Source: Inhella sp.
Lineage (GTDB): Bacteria; Pseudomonadota; Gammaproteobacteria; Burkholderiales; Burkholderiaceae_C
Assembly (NCBI RefSeq): GCF_027532025.1
Contig: NZ_JAPZSY010000012.1
Coordinates: 1-64,000 of the forward strand
Length of the DNA stretch: 64,000 nucleotides
Direction: 5' to 3'
Positions within the stretch are counted from its first letter, which is position 1; the number at the start of each line of letters is the position of its first letter. Below the pieces are notes generated by a model. It ran no database searches. It had not been told where the DNA came from and worked only from the letters and a program-made list of their open reading frames with translations. Below, piece after piece: positions 45,394 to 54,405 of the stretch. A program made the position numbers and the translations under genes.

Positions 45394-46445
45394 ATCGCCG
45401 CCGGCTCTTGGGGGCGCTCGCCATGCCAGCCCTGTCAGGCCTGACGGGCTGTGCCGGGATGGGCGAATGGGCCTACCGCCTGCGGCAGTTCAACGGCCAC
45501 GCCGAGCTGCTGAACCGCGCCCTCCCCGTGGACGCCTGGCTGGCCGACCCGGCCACGCCCGAGGCCACGCGCCAAGCCCTGCAGCTGGCGCTGCGCCTGC
45601 GCGCCTTCGCCGTGCGCGACTTGGACCTGCCCGACAACGCCAGCTACCAGCGCTACGCCGCCCTGCCCGTTGAGGCCCAAGGCAGTGTGGTGTGGAACGT
45701 GGTGGCCGCCCCAGCCCACAGCCTGAAGCCCCGCACCTGGTGCGCGCCGGTCATGGGCTGCGTGGCCTATCGCGGCCACTTCGAACGCGCCCGCGCCGCG
45801 GCGCAAGCCGCCGATCTGCGCGCCGAAGGCTGGGACGTATACCTTTACGGCGTGCCCGCCTACTCCACCCTGGGGTGGAGCAACGCCCTCGGCGGCGACC
45901 CGCTGCTCAGCAGCTTTCTGCACTGGCGCGAGGACGACCTGGCCCGCCTGCTGTTTCACGAGTTGGCGCACCAGCGGGCTTATGCCCCCGACGACACCGG
46001 CTTCAACGAAAGCTACGCCACCGCCGTGGAGCGCCTGGGGGTGGCGGCCTGGCAGCGGGCCCAAGGCCGCAGCACCGAGGCCACGCCGGAGGATGTGGTC
46101 CGCGAGCAGCGCCGCGAGCGCTGGCGGGCCCTGGCCCTGGCGGCCCGTTCCGACCTGGCGGCCTTGTACGCCCTGGCCCCGCCCGATGTGGCCGCGCGCA
46201 AGCAGGCCCGCTTTCGGCAGCTGGTCGACGACCTGGCCGTGCTGACCGCCGACGATCCGGGTTACTCGGGTTACCTGGCCTGGGCGCGGCAGGCCAACAA
46301 TGCCCACCTCGCCTTGGTGTCGGCCTATCAATCCCAAGTGCCGGCGTTCGAGGCTTTGTTCCACCGCTTGGGCGGGCAGTGGTCGGCGTTCCACGCCGAA
46401 GTCGCCCGCCTGGCCGCCCTGCCGCCCCACCAACGATCGTTCTGA
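45390..46445 (+). CDS. Putative aminopeptidase lipoprotein (COG4324 type)
   Basis: 351 residues. GTG 45390 overlaps the oxidoreductase stop (GTGA). A lipoprotein signal ends in LTGC (Cys21). The core has WCAPVMGCVAYRGHF, GVPAYSTLGWSNALGGDPLLSSFL and the zinc-peptidase-like motif LFHELAHQRAY followed by FNESYATAVE. This matches the predicted aminopeptidase family COG4324, whose activity is little studied. Predicted to be anchored in the outer membrane. Confidence 0.85.
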   Translation: MNRRRLLGALAMPALSGLTGCAGMGEWAYRLRQFNGHAELLNRALPVDAWLADPATPEATRQALQLALRLRAFAVRDLDLPDNASYQRYAALPVEAQGSVVWNVVAAPAHSLKPRTWCAPVMGCVAYRGHFERARAAAQAADLRAEGWDVYLYGVPAYSTLGWSNALGGDPLLSSFLHWREDDLARLLFHELAHQRAYAPDDTGFNESYATAVERLGVAAWQRAQGRSTEATPEDVVREQRRERWRALALAARSDLAALYALAPPDVAARKQARFRQLVDDLAVLTADDPGYSGYLAWARQANNAHLALVSAYQSQVPAFEALFHRLGGQWSAFHAEVARLAALPPHQRSF

Positions 46446-46452
46446 GGAAGCC

Positions 46453-46776
46453 ATGTCCCACATCCGCATCCACCGCGACCACCACCTGGGCCTGGCCAAA
46501 GCCCGCAAGATCGCCTGGGCCTGGGCCGAACAGGTCGAGGCCGAGTTCGGCATGGAGTGCACCGTCGAGGAAGGCGACGACAGCGACATCGTCGAGTTCA
46601 CGCGCAGCGGCGTGAGGGGCCAATTGGTCGTCACCGCCACCACCTTCGAGCTCGACGCCAAGCTCGGCCTCCTGCTGGGCGCGCTGCGCGGCACCATCGA
46701 GTCTCACGTCGAAAAGGAGCTGGACAAGCTCTTGGCGGCGTCCAAGAAGCCCGCCGCCAAAAAGACCAAGGGCTGA
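46453..46776 (+). CDS. Polyhydroxyalkanoic acid system family protein
   Basis: 107 residues. The start MSHIRIHRDHHLGLAKARKIAWAWAEQVEAEFGMECTVEEGDDSD and the later VTATTFELDAKLGLLLGALRGTIESHVEKELDKLL fit the small PHA_gran_rgn family, associated with polyhydroxyalkanoate granules by neighbourhood. A Lys/Ala-rich tail ends the protein. ATG 46453 follows GAGGAAGCC. It sits 7 bp after the aminopeptidase gene. Confidence 0.85.
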   Translation: MSHIRIHRDHHLGLAKARKIAWAWAEQVEAEFGMECTVEEGDDSDIVEFTRSGVRGQLVVTATTFELDAKLGLLLGALRGTIESHVEKELDKLLAASKKPAAKKTKG

Positions 46777-46802
46777 GCGCGGCCCGCGCCGCGCCCGCCG
46801 AC

Positions 46803-48248
46803 ATGCACCCCGCCCCGCTGCTCGCCCGCATCCCGCCGGGCTCCGCCGTGCTGTTCTTCGTGCAGATGGCGTCCACCCTCGGTTACGCGGTGCTGTACTC
46901 CACGCTGGTGCTGTACGCCACGCAGCGCTTGGGCTACCCCAACGACAAGGCGGCGGCCGTGATGGGCGTGTTCGGCGCCTTCAACTACGGCCTGCACCTG
47001 TTCGGCGGCATGCTGGGCGGGCGCTGGATGAGCAACCGCAACCTGTTCGTCGGCGGCATGCTGCTGCAAGTGGCTGGCTGCGCGGCGCTCACCCGCGGCG
47101 ACGAGGCCGGGCTGCTGTGGGGCCTGGCAATGTTCCTGAGCGGCTGCGGGCTGAATGTCACCTGCCTGAACATGATGCTCACACAGCGTTTCGCCCCCGA
47201 GGACCCTCGGCGCGAAGCCGCTTTCCTGTGGAACTACGCCGGCATGAACGTGGGCTTCTTCGTCGGCTTCGCGGTGGCGGGCCATTACGAGCAGACCCAG
47301 GCGTACACGGCATTGTTCACCTTCGCCACCCTGGGCAACGTGGTGGCCATCGTCCTGGCGCTGGCTTTCTGGCGCACCTTGGCCGACCGCGACACGCCAC
47401 TGACGCTGCTCGGCCCCACGGCCTGGCGCTGGCGCTTTGCCGCGGCCACCGGCGTGATGCTGGGTCTGGTGCCCGTGCTGTGGTGGGCGCTGCAGCGGCC
47501 CGGCGACACCGCCTGGGCGTTGAAGGGCTTTTGCGCCCTGGTGGCCCTGTGGCTGGCGCTGCTGACGTGGCGGCATCCCGTGCCGGCCGAGCGCCAGCGC
47601 ATGCAGGCCTACGGCGTGCTGACCCTGGGCTCACTGGTGTTCTGGTCGCTCTACCAAATGGCGCCCAGCGGCTTGCAGCTGTTCGCGGTCGGCAACGTCG
47701 ACTTGCAGCTCGGAGGCTGGCGTATCGCCCCGCAGTGGGTGCAGAACATCAACACCCTGGTGATCGTGATCGGTGGGCCCTGGCTGGCCCACCTGTTCGC
47801 GCGCTGGCGGGCTCTGGGTTGGCCGGTGGACGTGCCGCAGCAGTTCGCCGCTTCGCTGTTGCTGATGGGCCTGGGCTTCTTGGCGCTGCCGCTGGGCATT
47901 CAATTGGCGGGCCCCGATGGGCGCGTCGCTTTCGGTTGGCTGGCAACGAGCTACGTGCTGCAGAGCCTGGGCGAACTGCTCATCTCGCCCGTGGGCTACG
48001 CCATGATCGGCCGGCTGGCCCCCCGGCAGCACCAAGGCCTGATGATGGGCGCCTGGATGCTGGTGACCGGCCTGGCCTCGCTGTTCGCGGCCGATTTCTC
48101 TGGCTGGGTGGCCCAGCCGGCGGATGGCTCGCCCCTGAGCAGCAACCCCGCTTACGCGCTGCTGTTCACCCAACTGGGCCTGGGCAGCCTGGGCGTGGGG
48201 GCGGTGATGCTGGCGATGGTGCCCCGGTTGAGGCGGCTGATCGGGTGA
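46803..48248 (+). CDS. POT/PTR2-family peptide transporter
   Basis: 481 residues with about 12-14 membrane helices. An MFS proton-coupled oligopeptide transporter. Marks are AVMGVFGAFNYGLHLFGGMLGGRWMSNRNLFVGGM (helices 2-3), FLWNYAGMNVGFFVGFAVAG (PTR2 signature region) and SLGELLISPVGYAMIGRLAPRQHQGLMMGAWMLVTGLA. The usual E-x-x-E-R motif of helix 1 is not obvious (FFVQMASTLGYAVLYSTLVLY), so substrate or coupling may differ. Confidence 0.85.
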   Translation: MHPAPLLARIPPGSAVLFFVQMASTLGYAVLYSTLVLYATQRLGYPNDKAAAVMGVFGAFNYGLHLFGGMLGGRWMSNRNLFVGGMLLQVAGCAALTRGDEAGLLWGLAMFLSGCGLNVTCLNMMLTQRFAPEDPRREAAFLWNYAGMNVGFFVGFAVAGHYEQTQAYTALFTFATLGNVVAIVLALAFWRTLADRDTPLTLLGPTAWRWRFAAATGVMLGLVPVLWWALQRPGDTAWALKGFCALVALWLALLTWRHPVPAERQRMQAYGVLTLGSLVFWSLYQMAPSGLQLFAVGNVDLQLGGWRIAPQWVQNINTLVIVIGGPWLAHLFARWRALGWPVDVPQQFAASLLLMGLGFLALPLGIQLAGPDGRVAFGWLATSYVLQSLGELLISPVGYAMIGRLAPRQHQGLMMGAWMLVTGLASLFAADFSGWVAQPADGSPLSSNPAYALLFTQLGLGSLGVGAVMLAMVPRLRRLIG

Positions 48249-48267
48249 CGACCCACCAAGACCCATG

Positions 48268-48292
48268 AAAAACGGCTCCCAAGGGAGCCGTT
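48268..48292 (-). terminator. Intrinsic terminator of the ACBP gene
   Basis: On the minus strand AACGGCTC-CCTTGG-GAGCCGTT is followed by TTTT. It lies 26 bp after the stop of the acyl-CoA-binding-protein gene and 20 bp beyond the stop of the convergent POT transporter gene. It serves the minus strand primarily and may act in both directions. Confidence 0.8.
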
Positions 48293-48317
48293 GTCGTGCC
48301 AGCGCCGGGGGCCGGGC

Positions 48318-48569
48318 TCACTTGAGCGATTCGACCAAATCGATGTACTGCTGCATCGCATCCTTCGGGTCGGTGCCCTTGAGCTCGTCCCAAGCGCCCC
48401 ACTTGGCGCGACCCACCATGTCCATCATGCCGGGCTTCTTGGTCTCGTTGTCGCCCTCGGTGGCCTGCTTGAAAAGCGCGTAGAGCTGGAGCAGGGTCGC
48501 GTTGTCCGGGCGCTCGGACAACTTCTTGGAGTCGGCCACGGCGGTATCGAATTTCTTCTGCAGGCTCAT
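48318..48569 (-). CDS. Acyl-CoA-binding protein
   Basis: 83 residues of the four-helix ACBP fold. MSLQKKFDTAVADSKKLSERPDNATLLQLYALFKQATEGDNETKKPGMMDMVGRAKWGAWDELKGTDPKDAMQQYIDLVE contains the YxLYKQAT-like, KP-x-x-x-D and AKWxAW motifs. It binds and buffers cytosolic long-chain acyl-CoA esters. Divergent from the WS/DGAT gene with a 94-bp gap. Confidence 0.95.
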   Translation of the reverse strand: MSLQKKFDTAVADSKKLSERPDNATLLQLYALFKQATEGDNETKKPGMMDMVGRAKWGAWDELKGTDPKDAMQQYIDLVESLK

Positions 48570-48663
48570 CGTGTCTCCTTCGGCAAACAGCCAGTGAAAA
48601 AGGGGGGTGCGGCAATGATGTTAGCGACAGAATCGAGGCCCTTCCCTCGTCTTTCTGCTGCCC

Positions 48664-50118
48664 ATGTCAGTTCCGCACGAACGCATGTCCCGCGTCGACA
48701 CCGCCTGGTTGCGGATGGACACGCCCGAGAACCTGATGATGATCGTCGGGGTCTGGCTGCTCAGCCCCCGTCTGGAGCTGGAAACGCTGCGGCAGCGGGT
48801 GGGCGAACGCCTGTTGCAGTACCGACGCTTCACGCAACGCGTCGTCGAAGACCCGATGGGCGCGCAGTGGGTCAATGTGCCCGACTTCGACCTGACCGAC
48901 CACGTCATCGCCGTCGACCTGGAGGCGCGCCCCGGCCAGAGCCGGACGGACGCCCTGAAAGAGCACGTGGCGGCGCTGACCGCCGACCCCCTGGACGCCC
49001 GCCTGCCGCTGTGGCAGATCCAACTCATCCAGGACGTGGACGGCCGCAGCGCGATGGTCTCGCGCATCCACCATTGCATCGCCGATGGCATCGCCCTCAT
49101 CTCGGTCATGCTGTCCATCACCGACGGGGGCCTGCCGCCGCCGGTACGCCGCAAGCGCTCCGAACCCGAAAGCGACGAGGGCGAGTTCGACTGGGTGATC
49201 GACACCCTGGTCAAGCCCGTGACCCAGCTGACCATGCAAACGGTCAAGCTGGCCAGCAAAGGCGTCTCCAAGGGCATGGACGCCTTCATGCACCCCGACC
49301 AACCCATGGACGGCACGCTGCACCTGGCCCGGCTGGGCTTCCAGGCGGTGAACGACGTGAGCGCGCTGGCGGTGATGCCCAACGACTCGGCCACCCGGCT
49401 GAAGGGCAAACCGGGCATCGCCAAGCGGGTGGCTTGGAACGACGACCTGCCGCTGGACCGCGTCAAGGTCGTGGGCAAAGCGCTGATGGGGTCCATCAAC
49501 GACGTCCTGCTCAGCTGCGTGGCCGGCGCCATCGGCGAGTACCTGCGCAGCAAGGGCGACGACCCCACGGGGCTGGAAATCCGTGCCATGGTGCCCGTGA
49601 ACCTGCGCCCCATGGACAAGGCCTACCAGTTGGGCAACCGCTTCGGTTTGGTCCCGCTGGTGCTGCCGATCGGCATCGACAACCCGGTGGAGCGGCTGTA
49701 CGCGGTGCGAGCGCGCATGCACGACCTCAAGGGCAGCTTCCAGCCGCTGATGGCCTTTGGCCTGCTCAGCGTGGCGGGCCTGCTGATCAAGCCGGTGCAG
49801 CACGCCCTGCTGGGCCTGTTTGCCAAGAAGGCCACGGCGGTGATGACCAACGTGCCGGGCCCGCAAAAGCCGCTTCAGTTTTGCGGCTGCACCGTGGACC
49901 AGGTGCTGTTTTGGGTGCCCCAGAGTGGCGACATCGGCATGGGGGTGAGCATCCTGACCTACGCCGGCAAGGTGCAGTTTGGGCTCATCACGGACGCCGG
50001 CCTGTGCCCCGACCCCCAGGCCATCGTGGACCGCCTGCCCGGCGCCTTCGAGCGCCTGGAGACGCTGACCTTGATGCTGCCTTGGGGCGAGGATCAGCTC
50101 GAAGGTTTGCCCGGCTGA
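48664..50118 (+). CDS. Wax ester synthase/diacylglycerol acyltransferase
   Basis: 484 residues. Bifunctional WS/DGAT family, which uses acyl-CoA to esterify fatty alcohols or diacylglycerol into storage lipid. The catalytic HHxxxDG motif is HHCIADG (136-142). GSINDVLLSCVAGAIGEYL and the C-terminal TNVPGPQKPLQFCGCTVDQVLFWVPQSGDIGMGVSILTY are family-typical. ATG 48664 precedes MSRVDTAWLRMDTPENLM, the usual N-terminus. Confidence 0.92.
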   Translation: MSVPHERMSRVDTAWLRMDTPENLMMIVGVWLLSPRLELETLRQRVGERLLQYRRFTQRVVEDPMGAQWVNVPDFDLTDHVIAVDLEARPGQSRTDALKEHVAALTADPLDARLPLWQIQLIQDVDGRSAMVSRIHHCIADGIALISVMLSITDGGLPPPVRRKRSEPESDEGEFDWVIDTLVKPVTQLTMQTVKLASKGVSKGMDAFMHPDQPMDGTLHLARLGFQAVNDVSALAVMPNDSATRLKGKPGIAKRVAWNDDLPLDRVKVVGKALMGSINDVLLSCVAGAIGEYLRSKGDDPTGLEIRAMVPVNLRPMDKAYQLGNRFGLVPLVLPIGIDNPVERLYAVRARMHDLKGSFQPLMAFGLLSVAGLLIKPVQHALLGLFAKKATAVMTNVPGPQKPLQFCGCTVDQVLFWVPQSGDIGMGVSILTYAGKVQFGLITDAGLCPDPQAIVDRLPGAFERLETLTLMLPWGEDQLEGLPG

Positions 50119-50134
50119 GCGCAGCAGCGGCGCC

Positions 50135-50602
50135 TCATTCGGCGCACCAGATCAAGTCCAACGGGTAGCGTCGCCCGGCCTCGTAGTCGTCCAGCCCGCG
50201 CAGCATCAGCGGCGAGCGAAGCTCGTGGGCGCGCGCGCGGATTTCGTCGGCGCTCAACAGCACCGTCTCGATGATGGGGGCGTCCAATTCGGTGCGCTCG
50301 CGCGCCCCCACCGTGCCCACGAAAGCGATTCGCAGAAAGCGCACCACCTCGCCACTGGCTTGGCGACGGATGTCGCTCAAGTAAAAGCCCAGGATGGCCT
50401 CGGGCCGAAAGGGGTGGCCGGTTTCTTCCAGCACCTCGCGACACACGGCCTGCAGTGGGGTTTCCTCCGCCTCCAGGTGGCCCGCGGCGTTGTTGATGCG
50501 AATGCCATCGCGGCTGGTGTGCTCACGCACCCACAGGAGCTTGCCCTCGTGCTCGATGTAAGCGGCGACGGTGACGTTGGGCTTCCAGCGAATCTCGGCC
50601 AT
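50135..50602 (-). CDS. Nudix hydrolase (NudJ-like)
   Basis: 155 residues. Complete Nudix box at about 41-63: GHLEAEETPLQAVCREVLEETG (G-x5-E-x7-R-E-U-x-E-E-x-G). The start WKPNVTVAAYIEHEGKLLWVRE and C-terminal YPLDLIW fit the NudJ/YmfB phosphatase group, which hydrolyses nucleoside or thiamine pyrophosphates. Convergent with the WS/DGAT gene. Specific substrate not predicted. Confidence 0.88.
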   Translation of the reverse strand: MAEIRWKPNVTVAAYIEHEGKLLWVREHTSRDGIRINNAAGHLEAEETPLQAVCREVLEETGHPFRPEAILGFYLSDIRRQASGEVVRFLRIAFVGTVGARERTELDAPIIETVLLSADEIRARAHELRSPLMLRGLDDYEAGRRYPLDLIWCAE

Positions 50603-50765
50603 GGGGGGGTGGATTGCAAGGGTTCGAACAGGCCCAGCCTAGCGCATGGCAAGACGCTGCCCACGCTTCGAACTCGCGCAGCCCAGCCATCGCTGGCCGC
50701 ACAGGGGCGCCGCCAGTCGATGTAACCGCCGTGTAAGCTGCGCCCTCCTTCGAGGAGACAAGCCC

Positions 50766-51896
<1,131 letters not shown>

Positions 51897-51907
51897 GGAG
51901 CCCCACC

Positions 51908-52219
51908 ATGGACGCCGTGTCCCCGACGATCATCAACCTGATCATCTTCGTGCTGGCCATCTACGTGGGCTACCACGTGGTGTGGAACGTCACCCCCGCG
52001 CTGCACACGCCGCTGATGGCCGTCACCAACGCCATCTCCGCCATCGTCATCGTGGGCGCCATGCTGGCCGCCGCACTGACCGAAACCCCGCTGGGCCGCG
52101 TGATGGGCGTGGCGGCGGTGGCCCTGGCCGCGGTGAACGTGTTCGGTGGCTTTTTGGTCACCCGGCGCATGCTGGAGATGTTCAAGAAGAAGGACAAAAA
52201 GGCCGGGGGCGCGAAATGA
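51908..52219 (+). CDS. pntAB: NAD(P) transhydrogenase subunit alpha part 2
   Basis: 103 residues, membrane part of the alpha subunit. Three hydrophobic helices: INLIIFVLAIYVGYHVVWNV, HTPLMAVTNAISAIVIVGAML and VMGVAAVALAAVNVFGGFLVTRRML. HTPLMAVTNAISAI is the conserved family signature. A basic tail FKKKDKKAGG ends it. Lies 11 bp after pntAA and overlaps pntB by 4 bp. Confidence 0.95.
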   Translation: MDAVSPTIINLIIFVLAIYVGYHVVWNVTPALHTPLMAVTNAISAIVIVGAMLAAALTETPLGRVMGVAAVALAAVNVFGGFLVTRRMLEMFKKKDKKAGGAK

Positions 52220-53655
52220 GCATGAACTTCGTCGTGCTGGCGTACTTGGTCGCCAGCGTCTGCTTCATCCAGGCCCTCAAAGGCCTGAGCCACCCCACCA
52301 CCTCCATCCGGGGCAATGTGTTTGGCATGGTCGGCATGGCCATCGCCGCACTCACCACCGTGGCCTTGATCGGCAAGCTGGCCGTCGACTTGGGCCAAGC
52401 CAACCCCTGGGGCGGCTTGGTCTACGTGCTGATCGGCCTCGTCGTTGGGGGGGGTCTGGGCGCCGTCATGGCGCAACGCGTCGAGATGACCAAGATGCCC
52501 GAGCTGGTGGCCTTCATGCACAGCATGATCGGCTTGGCGGCGGTGTGCATCGCCGTGGCGGCGGTGGTGGAGCCCTACGCGCTCATCCCGGGGCTGGCGC
52601 GCGGTGCCGAGATCCCGCTCGGCAACCGGCTGGAGCTGTGCCTGGGTGCGGCCATCGGGGCCATCACCTTCAGTGGCTCGGTCATCGCCTTCGGCAAGCT
52701 CAGCGGCAAGTACAAGTTCCGCCTGTTCCAGGGCGCGCCGGTGCAGTTCAAGGGCCAGCACGCGCTCAACGCCGTGCTGGGCTTGGCCATGCTGGGGCTC
52801 ATCGCCTACTTCATGGCCACCGAAAACTGGACGGCCTTCTTGGTGGTCTGCGCTCTGGCCTTCGTGCTGGGCGTGCTGATCATCATCCCCATCGGCGGCG
52901 CCGACATGCCCGTGGTGGTGTCCATGCTCAACAGCTACTCCGGCTGGGCGGCGGCGGGCATCGGCTTCAGCCTGGGCAACAGCATGCTGATCATTGCCGG
53001 CTCACTGGTGGGCAGCTCGGGCGCGATCCTGAGCTACATCATGTGCAAGGCCATGAACCGCTCGTTTTTCAGCGTCATTCTGGGCGGCTTTGGCGGCGAA
53101 GCGGCGGTGGCGCAAGGGGCGCAACAACAACGCAGCGTCAAGAGCGGCAGCGCCGACGACGCCGCTTTCATCTTGGGCAATGCCGAAACGGTCGTCATCG
53201 TGCCAGGCTACGGGCTGGCCGTGGCCCGCGCGCAGCACGCCGTGAAGGAGCTGGCCGAAAAGCTCACGCACAAGGGCATCACCGTCAAGTACGCCATCCA
53301 CCCCGTGGCCGGCCGCATGCCGGGCCACATGAACGTGCTGCTGGCCGAAGCCGAGGTGCCCTACGACCAAGTCTTCGAGATGGAAGACATCAACGGCGAG
53401 TTCGGCCAGGTGGACGTGGCCATCGTGCTGGGCGCCAACGACGTGGTGAACCCCGCCGCCATGGTAAAGGGCTCGCCCATCTACGGCATGCCCATCCTCG
53501 AGGCCTACAAGGCCAAGACCATCATCGTGAACAAGCGCTCGATGGCCGCGGGCTACGCCGGTCTGGACAACGAGCTGTTCTACATGGACAAAACCATGAT
53601 GGTCTTCGGCGACGCGAAGAAGGTGGTTGAGGACATGGTCAAGGCGGTGGAGTAG
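52216..53655 (+). CDS. pntB: NAD(P) transhydrogenase subunit beta
   Basis: 479 residues. Membrane domain II with LKGLSHPTTSIRGN and GADMPVVVSMLNSYSGWAAAGIGF. The NADP(H)-binding domain III follows: VPGYGLAVARAQHAVKELAEKL, HPVAGRMPGHMNVLLAEAEVPYD and VLGANDVVNPAA. It couples proton entry to hydride transfer from NADH to NADP+. ATG 52216 overlaps the pntAB stop (ATGA); ATG 52222 is an alternative. Confidence 0.97.
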   Translation: MSMNFVVLAYLVASVCFIQALKGLSHPTTSIRGNVFGMVGMAIAALTTVALIGKLAVDLGQANPWGGLVYVLIGLVVGGGLGAVMAQRVEMTKMPELVAFMHSMIGLAAVCIAVAAVVEPYALIPGLARGAEIPLGNRLELCLGAAIGAITFSGSVIAFGKLSGKYKFRLFQGAPVQFKGQHALNAVLGLAMLGLIAYFMATENWTAFLVVCALAFVLGVLIIIPIGGADMPVVVSMLNSYSGWAAAGIGFSLGNSMLIIAGSLVGSSGAILSYIMCKAMNRSFFSVILGGFGGEAAVAQGAQQQRSVKSGSADDAAFILGNAETVVIVPGYGLAVARAQHAVKELAEKLTHKGITVKYAIHPVAGRMPGHMNVLLAEAEVPYDQVFEMEDINGEFGQVDVAIVLGANDVVNPAAMVKGSPIYGMPILEAYKAKTIIVNKRSMAAGYAGLDNELFYMDKTMMVFGDAKKVVEDMVKAVE

Positions 53656-53763
53656 GGGTTGCCCCCGCCAGCGCAACGTCTTGGTGGGGCAGGGTCGCAC
53701 TGGGGCCTGGGAGTCTGCGCGGCAGAAGGGATCCTGGCGCCGCGCCGCAGTGTCCGTGCGAAG

Positions 53764-54330
53764 ATGTTGCCAATGTCCAAGGATGCTTCGCTGCCTGACT
53801 CGGACGCCGTCCCGGGATGGGAGGCGGCCTATGAGGAGCTCAAGCGCATTGCCCACGCCCGCCTGCATGCCGCCGGTGGCGCTGCCGGCGCGCAAGGCCT
53901 GACCCAACTCAACACCACGGCCTTGGTCAATGAAACCTTTGTCCGCTGGGGCCACCGCGCCGACGCCAGTCGCTTCCCAAGCCGCGGGCATTTCTTCGCC
54001 TACGCGGCGCGGGTGATGCGCTCGGTGGTGGTGGACTTGGTGCGCGAACGCCAGTCAGAACGACGCGGCGGCGGCTGGCAAGGCGTGACACTGGGCCCCA
54101 CTTTGGACAACCAATTGGCCGCCCCCCAGGAGGAGGAAGCCCTGCAAGTGGACGAAGCCCTGAAGGCCCTTCAGGCGGTGGAGCCGCGGCTGGGCCAAGT
54201 GGTGGAAATGCGCTACTTCGCTGGCATGAGCGAGGCCGAGATTGCCGAGGTTCTGGGCCTGAGCGAACGCACCGTGAGACGCGACTGGGAAAAGGCCCGT
54301 GCCCTGCTGCGCAGCATGCTGGCCGACTGA
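53764..54330 (+). CDS. ECF-type RNA polymerase sigma factor (TIGR02999-like)
   Basis: 188 residues from ATG 53764 (ATG 53773 is also possible). Region 2: LTQLNTTALVNETFVRWGHR...GHFFAYAARVMRSVVVDLVRER; region 4: VEMRYFAGMSEAEIAEVLGLSERTVRRDWEKARALLRSML. The LNTTALVNETF and VVDLVRERQSERRGG sequences are those of the ECF subgroup that is commonly encoded beside Ser/Thr kinases. The next gene 75 bp downstream is such a kinase. It likely transcribes a linked regulon, possibly the convergent envelope operon. Confidence 0.9.
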   Translation: MLPMSKDASLPDSDAVPGWEAAYEELKRIAHARLHAAGGAAGAQGLTQLNTTALVNETFVRWGHRADASRFPSRGHFFAYAARVMRSVVVDLVRERQSERRGGGWQGVTLGPTLDNQLAAPQEEEALQVDEALKALQAVEPRLGQVVEMRYFAGMSEAEIAEVLGLSERTVRRDWEKARALLRSMLAD

Positions 54331-54405
54331 ATCTCCAGCCGAATGGCCCAGGGAAGGGCGGACATTGACCGCTTTCAGGCGCCTGACCCGTTGGCTTTAA
54401 AGGCC

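Noticed and set aside
50603-50765. GGTTCGAAC motif suggesting a tRNA T-arm
   Set aside because: No cloverleaf, acceptor stem or CCA-like end can be built around it.
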